Shown one piece after another: positions 16,241 through 25,046 of a stretch of DNA of 44,135 nt. Source of the stretch: Candidatus Thorarchaeota archaeon (GTDB lineage Archaea > Asgardarchaeota > Thorarchaeia > Thorarchaeales > Thorarchaeaceae); the NCBI GenBank assembly GCA_003345555.1, contig PRDJ01000006.1, positions 1 to 44,135 of the forward strand. Reading direction: 5' to 3'. A program made the position numbers and the translations under genes. Numbering within the stretch: the stretch's first letter is position 1; each line of letters starts with the position of its first letter. The notes under the pieces are model-generated. The model was not told the origin of the DNA. It saw only the letters and a program-made list of their open reading frames with translations, and searched no databases.

Positions 16241-17619
16241 ATCAAGTCCTCCTTTCGGACGAATATGCCGCGCTGAAGAATGTCCTTTGGATCAACCGCT
16301 TTCTTAATCGTCTTCAGAAGACGATAGTATCCCGTGTCTCTTTTTTCTAAGAATGGGCGAAGACCATCGCGGCCACCGATACCGTATGGAGCGACGGGCC
16401 CATTCAGGACAATCTCGTTAATCTCATCTGAGATCCTGATGATCTCTTCCCACTCTGCGGGCTCTCTGTAGTTGGTGACCATGAAGGCCAACCAATCTCT
16501 GGGTAACACTTGCCCACCGAATCCTGCTTTCTTATACCCCCTTTTCTCTATGAGCTCCTCACGCCACACGCGATAGAGGAATTTTATGTCGTCGATTCTC
16601 AGGGAGCCTGAGCCGAAGAAATGCCAGACTCCGGCAGTGAAAATATCTGTCAGTCCAGTGAGGATTCGGCCGTAATAGTCATCGGCTGGAGCTCTATCGC
16701 CGAGCGTTCCCCCAAGTTCTTTGATCTTTTCTAGGATGCGCGTCTTCCTGTAGTCGACTATCTCTCTCTCATAACCAAATACATCCATCATTACTAGGAA
16801 AGTCTCCGGCGAATTCGGATCCACCCAGAGGTAGAACCCTTGAAGATACTCGTCACCCACACAGCGGTTGACGAAGTGACCTAGTTCGATAACATCGTCA
16901 AGGGTTTTCATCACTGCAACCATTCTTTCCTTGACATCTGTTGCTGGACGAATCCTTAGGGTGATTTCAGTGCATATGCCCAGAATCCCTTCTGCTCCTA
17001 TGAAGAGACCAGCAAGATCGGGCCCGACACACTGCCGCTTGAACTTCCCGGCTGATGGCCATGCAGCAGACCCTGTTTCCACGATGTCTCCATTAGGCAG
17101 CACCATCTCCAAGGTTATGATGTCTTGATTGCCATGAAACCCGAACTTGGCAGTGCTATGAGGTCCGCCGCCGGCCTTCATCACAGAACCTCCGATTGTC
17201 ATCGCCGGACCGCCAGCCTCACTGCACAGATAGGTCAGTCCCTTCTTTCTGAGCTCTTGGTCCAGTTTCGCCCAAGTGCAGTTGGGCTGGATGGTTGCTG
17301 TCAAATCCCTATCATTGATTTCGAGTATCTGATTCATCAGGCTCATGTCGAGTAGAATTCCCGGCTCCTGAGGGAGATATGCGTCCCAATGTGAGGTTCC
17401 TCCCCCTCGTATATAGACGGGCACATTGTTGTCTGATGCAACTCGAAGAATCCCACGGACTTCCTCACGGCTTTCGGGCATCACAATATGCGTGGCCATC
17501 TTCTGTCTGGCAGGACTCAAATCCCTGCTATATGCCACGATGTCAAAATCTCTGTCCGTGACGCGTTTCGGATCCACCGCCTGTTTGAGCAACTGGGTTA
17601 CTTTCGGAACATCAACCAT
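16237..17619 (-). CDS. FAD-linked oxidase (GlcD/2-hydroxyacid dehydrogenase type), copy 1
   Basis: A 460-residue flavoprotein of the vanillyl-alcohol-oxidase/PCMH fold. The FAD-binding half shows VYIRGGGTSHWDAY, then GGPAMTIGGSVMKAGGG. It is followed by the FAD-oxidase C-terminal domain, ending with the family-typical DPKDILQRGIF. Relatives oxidise glycolate, lactate, 2-hydroxyglutarate or sn-glycerol-1-/3-phosphate. It is translated first in an operon with the CCG iron-sulfur protein, overlapping by 4 nt. ATG 17619 has TGGAG 11 nt upstream, and a TATA-like GGATTTAATAATAG lies about 65 nt further up. In this copy the segment ahead of the conserved IVMP is 44 residues long, a useful ruler for the second copy. 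Confidence 0.88.
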   Translation of the reverse strand: MVDVPKVTQLLKQAVDPKRVTDRDFDIVAYSRDLSPARQKMATHIVMPESREEVRGILRVASDNNVPVYIRGGGTSHWDAYLPQEPGILLDMSLMNQILEINDRDLTATIQPNCTWAKLDQELRKKGLTYLCSEAGGPAMTIGGSVMKAGGGPHSTAKFGFHGNQDIITLEMVLPNGDIVETGSAAWPSAGKFKRQCVGPDLAGLFIGAEGILGICTEITLRIRPATDVKERMVAVMKTLDDVIELGHFVNRCVGDEYLQGFYLWVDPNSPETFLVMMDVFGYEREIVDYRKTRILEKIKELGGTLGDRAPADDYYGRILTGLTDIFTAGVWHFFGSGSLRIDDIKFLYRVWREELIEKRGYKKAGFGGQVLPRDWLAFMVTNYREPAEWEEIIRISDEINEIVLNGPVAPYGIGGRDGLRPFLEKRDTGYYRLLKTIKKAVDPKDILQRGIFVRKEDLI

Positions 17620-17679
17620 CGCATATCGCTCCAGATGAGGCTCTCCATGCTTGGGATAATGCTGGACGACCTTGGAGAG

Positions 17680-17752
17680 CTTCCTATTATTAAATCCGCG
17701 GGAATAGTCTTGTTAAAGCGTGGGATTGTTTCGCATGCAGCTCTTTTAATAG
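17680..17752. promoter_or_regulatory. Divergent promoters for the FAD-oxidase operon and the URO-D-like gene
   Basis: Leftward: the minus strand reads GGATTTAATAATAGG (rc of 17683-17697). Rightward: CTCTTTTAATAG at 17741-17752, followed by GTGAGG at 17762-17767 and ATG 17776. The rightward leader would be very short. The arrangement suggests that the two units could be co-controlled. Confidence 0.45.
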
Positions 17753-17775
17753 TGGATTTCCGTGAGGCCTTATTG

Positions 17776-18903
17776 ATGAAGCCTCGAGAGAGATTCTACA
17801 GGATAGTCGAGCATGAGGAGTCAGATAGGGTTCCACTCGACTTCTGGATTACCCCCGCCGCATACGCAAATGTCCGCGACTATCTCAAGATTACAGCCCC
17901 TGAGACTCAAGAATGGGGCATAATGAGTTCTTGGAAGATATCGGAGGAAATGCTGCGTCGGCTCCATTTGGATTTCAGACGGGTCTACATGAAGGAGGCA
18001 TCATCCTTCAAGTCGAAGACCTATCCAGATGGCACAACTGATAGCGAGATGGGCTTCAGGGGCAAATGGTTTGGCCCATATTGGGAGGTCGTGCACTACC
18101 CTTGGGCTGACGCCACAGAGATGAAGCAGATAGAGGAGTATGAATGGCTGGACCCTGACGACCCCTCAAGGATGGAAGGCGTTGTCGAATGGGCTAAGCA
18201 GCTCCACGAGAAGGGCGACTACGCAGTCATCGGAATGGTCGGAGGGCCTTGGGGCGTCTTTGAGATGTGTGCTCATTACATGAGAGGCTTCGACAAGTTC
18301 CTCGTGGACCTAGTCGAGCACACAAAGCTCGCTGAGGTCATGATGGACAAGTGCATGAATCTAGCGTTGGAGATGAATCGTGCCTTCCTCGACGAGGTAG
18401 GTCAGTACATAGATGTTGTGCAGGTGGGCGACGACCTTGGGCACCAGAATGGGCTTATTATGAGTCCGGCCATGTACCGAAGATTGGTGAAGCCTAGGCA
18501 CATGCGGATATACCAAGACATTCACAGGAGAGCACCTAATGTCAAGATTCTCTATCACAGCTGTGGAGCAATAGAGCCGATGATTAACGATCTCATAGAG
18601 GTCGGTGTTGACATCCTAAATCCAATTCAGCCTCTCGCAAAGGGCATGGATTCTGCAGAGCTCAAGAAGAAATATGGCAGCAGGCTTACTTTCCATGGAG
18701 GAATCGATCTTCAGCACACCATGTCGACACAAGGTACAAAGAACGACCTCCGAGCGGAAGTGGATAGAAGACTCAAGGCTCTCGCACCCGGCGGCGGATA
18801 CATACTGGCGCCGGCCCACAATATTCAGGATGACTCTACACCCGAAAAGATAGTGTACCTGTATGATTACGCTGAGAAGAAGGGCAGGTATCCCATATCC
18901 TGA
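17776..18903 (+). CDS. Uroporphyrinogen decarboxylase (URO-D) family protein, probably a methyltransferase-type member
   Basis: A 375-residue TIM-barrel protein of the URO-D superfamily, which includes HemE and corrinoid methyltransferases such as MtaA, MtbA and demethylase subunits. The N-terminus has RERFYRIVEHEESDRVPLDFW, typical of the non-HemE members. HSCG at H261-G264, with the following GVDILNPIQP, matches the zinc-binding or barrel-end motif of the methyltransferase-like group. True HemE function is unlikely because the N-terminal substrate-binding segment differs and no heme genes are near. I see no corrinoid-binding protein in the window, so the methyl-transfer partner would be elsewhere. 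The ATG 17776 is chosen for GTGAGG 8 nt upstream and the adjacent TATA; a longer frame from 17488 overlaps the divergent gene. Confidence 0.82.
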   Translation: MKPRERFYRIVEHEESDRVPLDFWITPAAYANVRDYLKITAPETQEWGIMSSWKISEEMLRRLHLDFRRVYMKEASSFKSKTYPDGTTDSEMGFRGKWFGPYWEVVHYPWADATEMKQIEEYEWLDPDDPSRMEGVVEWAKQLHEKGDYAVIGMVGGPWGVFEMCAHYMRGFDKFLVDLVEHTKLAEVMMDKCMNLALEMNRAFLDEVGQYIDVVQVGDDLGHQNGLIMSPAMYRRLVKPRHMRIYQDIHRRAPNVKILYHSCGAIEPMINDLIEVGVDILNPIQPLAKGMDSAELKKKYGSRLTFHGGIDLQHTMSTQGTKNDLRAEVDRRLKALAPGGGYILAPAHNIQDDSTPEKIVYLYDYAEKKGRYPIS

Positions 18904-18992
18904 GTCGTCATGTTCCTGGATCGGAGCAACATTCCCGTTGATGCGTCCACGATGAAGCGACGCTCTACTGTCTATATTTGGAAAGAATGGTA

Positions 18993-19015
18993 GCAGGCCC
19001 ATCACCTTGGCCTGC
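18993..19015 (-). terminator. Hairpin after the RraA-like gene
   Basis: GCAGGCC (18993-18999) and GGCCTGC (19009-19015) form a 7-bp stem. On the minus strand it is followed by a moderately T-rich stretch. It lies 21 nt past the RraA-like stop. Confidence 0.35.
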
Positions 19016-19036
19016 AACCTGCGGCAGAGCAGCGGC

Positions 19037-19702
19037 CTATGGGATTGGTTTCTGTTTGTGAAGTTCTTGTGGGTCCTTGCCTTGGTCGAGCATACTTCCC
19101 CACCATTTGTCGGTTGCAACCACACGTTCAGCTGCTGTCAAGACCTCTTCTATTCTGCTCTCCGGAATCACAACAATGCCGTCTCCATCTCCGAAGAGGA
19201 GATCCCCCGGGTGCACTGTAACACCCCCGCACACTGTTGGCTCGCCGATGGATTCGATATCTAGCCGTGCCCGTATGGTTCCCGGATGACGACCCCTGGC
19301 AAAGACTGGGAATCCTATCTTGTCGGTCTCGTCCACGTCTCTGACCGTACCATCCAGAACAGCCCCGCGCAGCCCACGGGATGCACTGATCTTAGTCATT
19401 ATCTGACCCCAACCAGAACAGTCTGTGGCTCCAGCCATCTGGATGACCACCACGTCATCTTTCTTAGCTTCTGTGGCTATCTTCATGAAAGCCTCTAGCT
19501 GAGTCTCGTTGTACGGAATCCTCACGGCGGACTGCACAAGCTTGGCCGGTCTAGCAAAGCCTATGACAGTCCTGTTCTTCGTCACTGGTGCGATTCTGCT
19601 ATCCATGCAGACGTTCCGGAGACCGATTTCGTCCGAGCCATCTGACAACGCGGCCACATACATCTTCTTGCATCGGTCGATAATGCTTGCTCTCTTGCTC
19701 AT
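19037..19702 (-). CDS. RraA/HMG-aldolase-family protein
   Basis: A 221-residue member of the RraA-like fold family (4-hydroxy-4-methyl-2-oxoglutarate/oxaloacetate aldolase-decarboxylases, and RNase E inhibitors in bacteria). The active-site strand GLRGAVLDGTVRDVDE is intact, including the Arg and Asp of the RD pair that bind the keto-acid and metal. GGVTVHPGDLLFGDGDGIVVIP, the conserved C-terminal core, follows in shortened form here as two clear pieces. In an archaeon with no RNase E, an aldolase or decarboxylase role on a 2-keto acid is more likely. ATG 19702 has GGAG 10 nt upstream. It follows the ATC-hydrolase-like gene by 34 nt, probably in one operon. Confidence 0.85.
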   Translation of the reverse strand: MSKRASIIDRCKKMYVAALSDGSDEIGLRNVCMDSRIAPVTKNRTVIGFARPAKLVQSAVRIPYNETQLEAFMKIATEAKKDDVVVIQMAGATDCSGWGQIMTKISASRGLRGAVLDGTVRDVDETDKIGFPVFARGRHPGTIRARLDIESIGEPTVCGGVTVHPGDLLFGDGDGIVVIPESRIEEVLTAAERVVATDKWWGSMLDQGKDPQELHKQKPIP

Positions 19703-19736
19703 CGATTGTTATCTCCAAATCAAAACCACACAGTGG

Positions 19737-20207
19737 TTACTTTGAGTACCGATATACGCAGTACTCGTCGCCGCGCATCATGCATTTCGGCAGAGTCATC
19801 TTCACCTTAGGGTCAACTGCTTGGCCAATCCCTTCGTCCATCTTCGTGACCCAATCACAGATATCTTGTCCTGCATGCTCGGCCCTGAATGTCTCTATCC
19901 ACGGGCAGTAAGTGACTTTCATCTCGAGTTCCTTGTCCGTTGCCTTCTGAAGCTCAATTTCAAAGCCAAAGTAGGGATGTGCTCCAACAAAGAACTCCAC
20001 GATTGACTTCAAGTCGCTCTTGCGAAGACCGCCTTGCTTGATTCCGGCCTTCCCGAGTTCGAGGCCATGAAGCCGATTAGCTTCGCCTATGGCAACCAAG
20101 CCCTTCTGACCAACGGCTTTGCGAACTGCTTCCACATACACTGCGTGAGCACTAGCCAGAGTGGCCATACTCGATCTTCGCACATCATCTGCGGTTGGAG
20201 ACGTCAT
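19737..20207 (-). CDS. L-2-amino-thiazoline-4-carboxylate (ATC) hydrolase-like protein
   Basis: A 156-residue protein that resembles the ATC-hydrolase family, enzymes that open the thiazoline ring of ATC to S-carbamoyl-cysteine. The match is in the C-terminal half: a strand with TYCPW, then CDWVTKMDEG, and a final PKCMMRGDEYCVYRY with the typical Gly-Asp-x-x-Cys ending. The family also contains heme- or radical-linked regulatory-type members, so enzymatic role is not certain. ATG 20207 has GGTGA 7 nt upstream and a TATA-like element about 50 nt upstream. It is first in an operon with the RraA-like gene. Sulfur-heterocycle chemistry is a theme shared with the two DUF917 genes. Confidence 0.6.
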   Translation of the reverse strand: MTSPTADDVRRSSMATLASAHAVYVEAVRKAVGQKGLVAIGEANRLHGLELGKAGIKQGGLRKSDLKSIVEFFVGAHPYFGFEIELQKATDKELEMKVTYCPWIETFRAEHAGQDICDWVTKMDEGIGQAVDPKVKMTLPKCMMRGDEYCVYRYSK

Positions 20208-20252
20208 AATGCTTCACCATGTGGTTGTCTTTTGCACTATGAGTTCTCGGCT

Positions 20253-20264
20253 GTCTTAAAACTG
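20253..20264 (-). promoter_or_regulatory. TATA-like promoter of the ATC-hydrolase/RraA operon
   Basis: The minus strand reads CAGTTTTAAGAC, about 46 nt before the ATG at 20207. Confidence 0.4.
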
Positions 20265-20322
20265 CTATGGAATGAATGAGGTACCAGTGGTCGCGGCATA
20301 ACTCGCTGCAGTTATCACAATC

Positions 20323-20338
20323 GAGTATCTTTAAGAGG
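20323..20338 (+). promoter_or_regulatory. TATA-like promoter of the aminotransferase gene
   Basis: GAGTATCTTTAAGAGG precedes the GTG start at 20384 by about 45 nt, placing transcription start near 20358. Confidence 0.4.
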
Positions 20339-20383
20339 GCGTTGAAAGCGGGCTCTCACGTCAATTCTAGGTTGGTATGAGCC

Positions 20384-21553
20384 GTGCTCGCAGACAGAAC
20401 CAAGCTGGTACCCGCTTCCGAGATTCGCAAGATGTACAACATGGCCCGGGGCCGGTCGAACATCCTCGACCTAACAGTAGGCCAACCCGACTTTGATACA
20501 CCGGATTTTATTAAGGTCGCAGCCAAGAAGGCCATAGATGATGGCTACACCAAATACACGCACAACGCCGGTCTAATCGAGGTTCGGGAAGCTCTTGCGA
20601 AGAAAGCCAAACGGGAGAATGGAATTGACGCGAATCCCGAGAAGGAAATCATCTGTACTGCCGGTGGCATGGGCTCTCTACTCCTCGCCAATCTTGTCCT
20701 AGTCAATCCGGGCGATGAGGTCATCTATCCCGATCCCGGCTTTGTCAGCCATTACGCTCATATTATGCTCTCAGGCGGAGTTCCGGTGCCTGTTCAGCTC
20801 AAGAGGGAAAACGGCTTCGCTGTACGTGCTGAAGACATTGAGAAGCTCATCACTAGGAAGACCAAGCTGCTTGTCATAAACTACCCTAACAACCCTACTG
20901 GAGGTGTAATCTCCAATTCGGAACTCAAGAAGATAGCAGAGCTGGCAATCGCAAGGAACATCTTCGTGCTTGCTGATGAAGCCTACGAGAAGTTCAGGTA
21001 TGGAGGAGAAAAGCCTCTCAACATAGGTTCTTTGCCCGGGATGAAGGAACGAACTATCACGCTTTTCTCGTTCTCTAAGAGCTACGCCATGACAGGTTGG
21101 AGAATCGGATTCGCAATTGGTCCGGAGGAAATAGTGGCTGCAATGGTAAGAATACAGGAGCACATTCTGTCGATGCCGACAGCGATTTCGCAGAAAGCTG
21201 CTGAGGCCGCAGTAACCGGACCTCAAGATTGCATTAAGATAATGCTCGATACTTTCAGAAAGCGAAGAGACGTCATCACAAAGGGTCTCCAGTCAATCGA
21301 AGGTATCAAGGTCGACCCTCCCGGGGGTGCGTTCTACATCTTCCCGGACGTTTCGGCCTACAAGATGAAATCCTTCGACTTGGCAGTGAAGATTCTTGAT
21401 GACACGGGCGTAGTCTTGGTGCACGGTTCAGGTTTCGGCAGATATGGCGAAGGATACCTGAGACTGTGTTATGCAGTGTCTACTGAGGTAATTCAGGATG
21501 CTCTGGGGCGACTCGACTCTTACTTGCCCAAGCTGCTCAAGAAGAGCAGATGA
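20384..21553 (+). CDS. PLP-dependent aminotransferase, class I/II
   Basis: A 389-residue fold-type I aminotransferase of the aspartate/aromatic group. The PLP lysine is K232 in SFSKSYAMTGWRIG. NYPNNPTGG (N170), LADEAYEKF (D198, Y201) and the N-terminal LTVGQPDFDTP substrate motif are all intact. Archaeal relatives act on aspartate, alanine, aromatic amino acids or kynurenine; specificity is not readable. GTG 20384 is the natural start since homology begins immediately (LADRTKLVPASEIRKM). An overlapping ATG at 20378 is in another frame. The glycyl radical enzyme gene follows after about 45 nt but seems to have its own promoter. Confidence 0.9.
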   Translation: MLADRTKLVPASEIRKMYNMARGRSNILDLTVGQPDFDTPDFIKVAAKKAIDDGYTKYTHNAGLIEVREALAKKAKRENGIDANPEKEIICTAGGMGSLLLANLVLVNPGDEVIYPDPGFVSHYAHIMLSGGVPVPVQLKRENGFAVRAEDIEKLITRKTKLLVINYPNNPTGGVISNSELKKIAELAIARNIFVLADEAYEKFRYGGEKPLNIGSLPGMKERTITLFSFSKSYAMTGWRIGFAIGPEEIVAAMVRIQEHILSMPTAISQKAAEAAVTGPQDCIKIMLDTFRKRRDVITKGLQSIEGIKVDPPGGAFYIFPDVSAYKMKSFDLAVKILDDTGVVLVHGSGFGRYGEGYLRLCYAVSTEVIQDALGRLDSYLPKLLKKSR

Positions 21554-21564
21554 CCACATGATGA

Positions 21565-21577
21565 ATGATATATAGTC
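21565..21577 (+). promoter_or_regulatory. TATA box giving a leaderless transcript for the glycyl radical enzyme
   Basis: ATGATATATAGTC contains a strong TATATA core. Transcription would start about 25 nt downstream, at or next to the ATG at 21598. This decides the start: an in-frame ATG at 21565 lies within the TATA box itself. Confidence 0.45.
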
Positions 21578-21597
21578 TCCACGCGCCTGTCGTTCCT

Positions 21598-23949
21598 ATG
21601 ACCTCCCGCACAATGGCGATGCGAGACCGTATGCTGAACTCCCGCCCGACCATATCCTCAGAAAGAGCTTACCTATTCACACAGTGCCTACGCCGGCACG
21701 AGGGCGAGCCGACGAAGGAGAGGATGGCAAAGGCATTCGCCTATGTCATGGACAATATGACAACCCAGATTCATCCAGAAGAGCTGATAGTTGGCAACAT
21801 GGGTCCAACTCCAAGATCCTGCCAGATTTTTCCCGAATACAGCTGGACTTGGATTGAGAAGGAGTTGGACAGATTCGATAAGAGGCGGACAGAGAAGTTC
21901 GATTTGATGTCCGAAGACAAGGAGAGACTACGAGAGGTTTTCAAGTACTGGCGAGGCAAAAGCACAGCTGAGATTTGCGCTCAAACAATGCCTCAGGAAT
22001 CTCAGCAAGCATCTCAGGCAGGTCTCTTCACCATAGGTGCTCCGGGCACGGGAATAGGCCACGTTATTGTTGATTACAAGAGGGTAATCCAAACAGGTCT
22101 CGAATCCGTTTTGGAACAAGTGGCACGGCAGCGAAGACAGACTCCAAACAATCCTGAGAAGACTTCCTTCTACAATGCCGTTGAGATCGAGATCAATGCT
22201 ATTGACCGGTTTGCTAGAAGATTCAGCGACCTTGCGACAAAGATGGCGAAGGAAGAAAAAGACCCTCAGAGAAGGAACGAACTCCAAGAAATCTCCCGGA
22301 TATGTGGCAGAGTGCCAATGAAGCCAGCATTGAGCTTCCACGAGGCATTGCAGTCTTTCTGGTTCATCCAGCTTCTTGTTCAGACGGAAGGCAACGGCCA
22401 CTCAATCTCCACAGGTCGCTTTGATCAGTACTTGTACCCGTACTACGCTGCTGATGTCAAGTCGGGGAGACTCACGAGAGACCAGGCGCTGGAGCTTCTC
22501 GAAATGCTGTGGTTGAAGTTCTCTTCTTTGATTAAACTTCGAGACGAGTACTATAGCATTGCTTTCGCCGGGTTTCCAATGTTCCAGAACCTGACGATTG
22601 GTGGACAGGACGGACGCGGAAATGACGTATGCAACGAGGTCACCTATCTTGCTCTTGAAGCAACGATGAATATGAGAGTCACTCAACCTACAGTCTCATT
22701 CCGCTGGCACAGAAAGACGCCGAAGAGTGCGAAGCTGAAGGTTGTCGAAGTTGTATCCAGAGGCCTCGGCATGCCCGGTCTGTTCAACGACGAAATCATA
22801 ATCCCAATGATGAAGAAGAAGGGCGTTGAGGCCGAGGAAGCCTTTGACTACTCCATCCTCGGTTGTGTCGAACCAATAGTCGAGGGGAAGGCAGATGTGA
22901 GGCCCAACATCGGTTTCGTCAACTTTGCCAAGGTCCTTGAAATCACTTTGAACAATGGTAAGGATCCGAAGACCGGTGCGAAGGTTGGAGTCGAAACTGG
23001 GGATCCTCGTTCATTCAAGAGTTACGACGAGCTTTGGGCTGCGTATAGAAAGCAGCTCGACAATACCGTTGACCTTCTCACTAAGGCAGACCGCGTTGCC
23101 GCTGAAGTCCACGCAAAGCTCGTGCCTACGTCCTTCATCTCATCCCTCCTCGCAGGATGTGTCGAAACAGGCCGGACAATGCAGGAGGGCGGAGCGAAGT
23201 ACACCGCGGGAGGAATCCAGGGTGTTGGCATTGCGATTGCCACAGATTCGCTATCAGTTCTGAGAAAGCAGGTCTTCGAAACCAAGAAGATGAAGATGGA
23301 GCAAATCCTGAATGCTCTGTCTAAGAACTATGAGGGCTTTGAGGAACTGAGGGGTCGATTCGAAAACGACCCTGACAAGTACGGCAATGACATCGAGCGT
23401 ATCGATTTGATTGCTCGTGATATCGGAAAGGCATTCTGCGAATCCGTGCAGAGCAGGATGACGACCCGCAACGGTCCCTATCATGCGGCGCTGTTTTCTG
23501 TGTCTATGTACATTCCTCAAGGAGAATCCGTGGGCGCTACACCCGATGGTCGACGTGCCGGAGTCATGCTCTCGGATGGAGTCTCACCAGCTCACAGCAG
23601 AGATGTTCACGGTCCAACAGCTGCCATGAAATCCGTAGCCCGGCTGGATCACGGTCTATGCTACAATGGAACCCTTTACAACATGAAGTTTAACCCTCAG
23701 GTTTTCTCATCTGCGGCCAATCGGGACAATTTCATAGGACTAGTCGATGCCTACTTCAAGCTTGGCGGATTGCACGTCCAGTTCAACGTTCTCTCGAGAG
23801 AGACGCTTGAGGATGCAAAGGTTCACCCTCTCCAGCACAGAGACTTGATTGTTAGAGTAGCGGGCTATAGTGCCTACTTCATCGAACTGGATCCGTTTGT
23901 TCAGGACGAGGTGATTGCTCGTACCGAATTCAGCAGTGGCTCAGCCTAG
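21598..23949 (+). CDS. Glycyl radical enzyme of the GCVE (dehydratase/lyase) class
   Basis: A 783-residue pyruvate-formate-lyase superfamily enzyme. The radical glycine is G756 in RVAGYSAYF near the C-terminus. The active-site loop is SILGCVEP (C423, E425). One Cys followed by V-E marks the dehydratase/C-N/C-S lyase group (glycerol or propanediol dehydratase, choline lyase, hydroxyproline dehydratase, isethionate lyase). It is not PFL itself, which has two adjacent Cys. It needs a radical-SAM activase, and none is seen in this window. The substrate cannot be assigned from motifs. The next genes are KDG kinase and KDPG aldolase, so a sugar-acid or polyol substrate is a reasonable guess. It is oxygen-sensitive by nature, so the host lives anaerobically. 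A start at 21565 (794 aa) is the alternative. Confidence 0.93.
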   Translation: MTSRTMAMRDRMLNSRPTISSERAYLFTQCLRRHEGEPTKERMAKAFAYVMDNMTTQIHPEELIVGNMGPTPRSCQIFPEYSWTWIEKELDRFDKRRTEKFDLMSEDKERLREVFKYWRGKSTAEICAQTMPQESQQASQAGLFTIGAPGTGIGHVIVDYKRVIQTGLESVLEQVARQRRQTPNNPEKTSFYNAVEIEINAIDRFARRFSDLATKMAKEEKDPQRRNELQEISRICGRVPMKPALSFHEALQSFWFIQLLVQTEGNGHSISTGRFDQYLYPYYAADVKSGRLTRDQALELLEMLWLKFSSLIKLRDEYYSIAFAGFPMFQNLTIGGQDGRGNDVCNEVTYLALEATMNMRVTQPTVSFRWHRKTPKSAKLKVVEVVSRGLGMPGLFNDEIIIPMMKKKGVEAEEAFDYSILGCVEPIVEGKADVRPNIGFVNFAKVLEITLNNGKDPKTGAKVGVETGDPRSFKSYDELWAAYRKQLDNTVDLLTKADRVAAEVHAKLVPTSFISSLLAGCVETGRTMQEGGAKYTAGGIQGVGIAIATDSLSVLRKQVFETKKMKMEQILNALSKNYEGFEELRGRFENDPDKYGNDIERIDLIARDIGKAFCESVQSRMTTRNGPYHAALFSVSMYIPQGESVGATPDGRRAGVMLSDGVSPAHSRDVHGPTAAMKSVARLDHGLCYNGTLYNMKFNPQVFSSAANRDNFIGLVDAYFKLGGLHVQFNVLSRETLEDAKVHPLQHRDLIVRVAGYSAYFIELDPFVQDEVIARTEFSSGSA

Positions 23950-24041
23950 AGCGGGTGCAGATGAAAGCAACACTTCGACAAGTTTAACATTGACCGATAG
24001 CGTGTCTCTTTCAGTTAAACAAGTCACGCGAGCGTGATTCG

Positions 24042-25034
24042 ATGGGATACGATGTTGTCACTTTCGGAGAGGTGATGTTGAGACTCTCGCCTCCCAACTT
24101 CATGCGCATTGAGCAAGCAAATAGCTTCAATGCCAACGCGGGCGGCGCAGAGATGAATGTCGCGGTTGCCTGTGCGAGAATGGGCTTGAAGACTGCATAT
24201 GTGACGAAGCTGGGGGACAACTCCATTGGTCATTTCATTCGCAACAAAGCAAGAGAGCAGGGGGTCGATACGTCCTACATCCTATGGGACGCAAATAGCC
24301 GCTGTGGGACTTACTTTTTGGAGTTCGGTTCTGCCCCAAGGGCTCAGCGAGTAATCTATGACAGGGAGCAGTCTGCCATTAGCAAGATCAAGCCCGGAGA
24401 AGTTCACTGGGCAGAGATACTGAAGGGCACGAGGCTCTTCCATACCAGCGGAATAACCCCTGCTATCAGTCCTTCCTGTGCAAAGGCAACAGAAGAAGCC
24501 ATGAGAACGGCACGAGAACAGGGCTGTAAGGTGTCCTATGACATCAACTACAGAAGCAAACTCTGGAGTCCTGAGCAGGCTCGGGCATTCACTGAGCCGG
24601 CGTCGAAACTGATTGACATCCTGATTACGACTGAAGAAGACACGAAGGTTGTTTACGGCATAGAAGGCAAAGACTACCAGGACGTAGCAAAGAAGCTTGC
24701 AGAGAAGTTCGGTTTCGAAGTCGTTCTCATAACACTTCGCAAGACTCCACTGGTATGGCTGAACAAGTGGTCTGCCTTTGCCTACTCGAAAGGCAAGATC
24801 TACTCCAGTGCAGAATACGATGTTGAGATTGTCGACAGGCTGGGGGCGGGCGATTCATGCAGTGCCGGTTTTATATACGGGTATCTTGAACTAAAGGACA
24901 TCCAGCAGGCAGTCGACTATGGTGCTGCTTTATCCGCATTGAAGCACTCAGTGCCCGGTGACCTAGCATATGTCTACAAGTCAGAAGTCGAAGCGCTCGC
25001 AAAGGGCGGAAAGGGGCTTCGTGTTCAGAGGTAG
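24042..25034 (+). CDS. kdgK: PfkB-family sugar kinase, likely 2-keto-3-deoxygluconate kinase
   Basis: A 330-residue ribokinase/PfkB-fold kinase. The N-terminal GEVMLRLSPP and AGGAEMNVAVACARMG motifs are those of KDG kinases. The C-terminal GAGD (268-271) carries the catalytic base D271 and anion hole. KDG kinase makes 2-keto-3-deoxy-6-phosphogluconate from KDG and ATP. The next gene, 12 nt away, is a KDPG aldolase, which strongly supports the assignment. ATG 24042 is preceded by a weak site; TTTAAC-like elements lie between 23975 and 24017. One peculiarity is GAGDSCSAG, with Cys where Phe is usual. An alternative is a fructokinase-like or other keto-sugar kinase. Confidence 0.87.
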   Translation: MGYDVVTFGEVMLRLSPPNFMRIEQANSFNANAGGAEMNVAVACARMGLKTAYVTKLGDNSIGHFIRNKAREQGVDTSYILWDANSRCGTYFLEFGSAPRAQRVIYDREQSAISKIKPGEVHWAEILKGTRLFHTSGITPAISPSCAKATEEAMRTAREQGCKVSYDINYRSKLWSPEQARAFTEPASKLIDILITTEEDTKVVYGIEGKDYQDVAKKLAEKFGFEVVLITLRKTPLVWLNKWSAFAYSKGKIYSSAEYDVEIVDRLGAGDSCSAGFIYGYLELKDIQQAVDYGAALSALKHSVPGDLAYVYKSEVEALAKGGKGLRVQR

Positions 25035-25046
25035 GCGATATCAATC

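Noticed and set aside
17776..18903. HemE (true uroporphyrinogen decarboxylase)
   Set aside because: The N-terminus and HSCG site resemble the methyltransferase-like branch and no heme-pathway genes are near.
19037..19702. RNase E inhibitor (bacterial RraA) function
   Set aside because: The fold matches, but archaea lack RNase E; the keto-acid aldolase or decarboxylase role is more likely.
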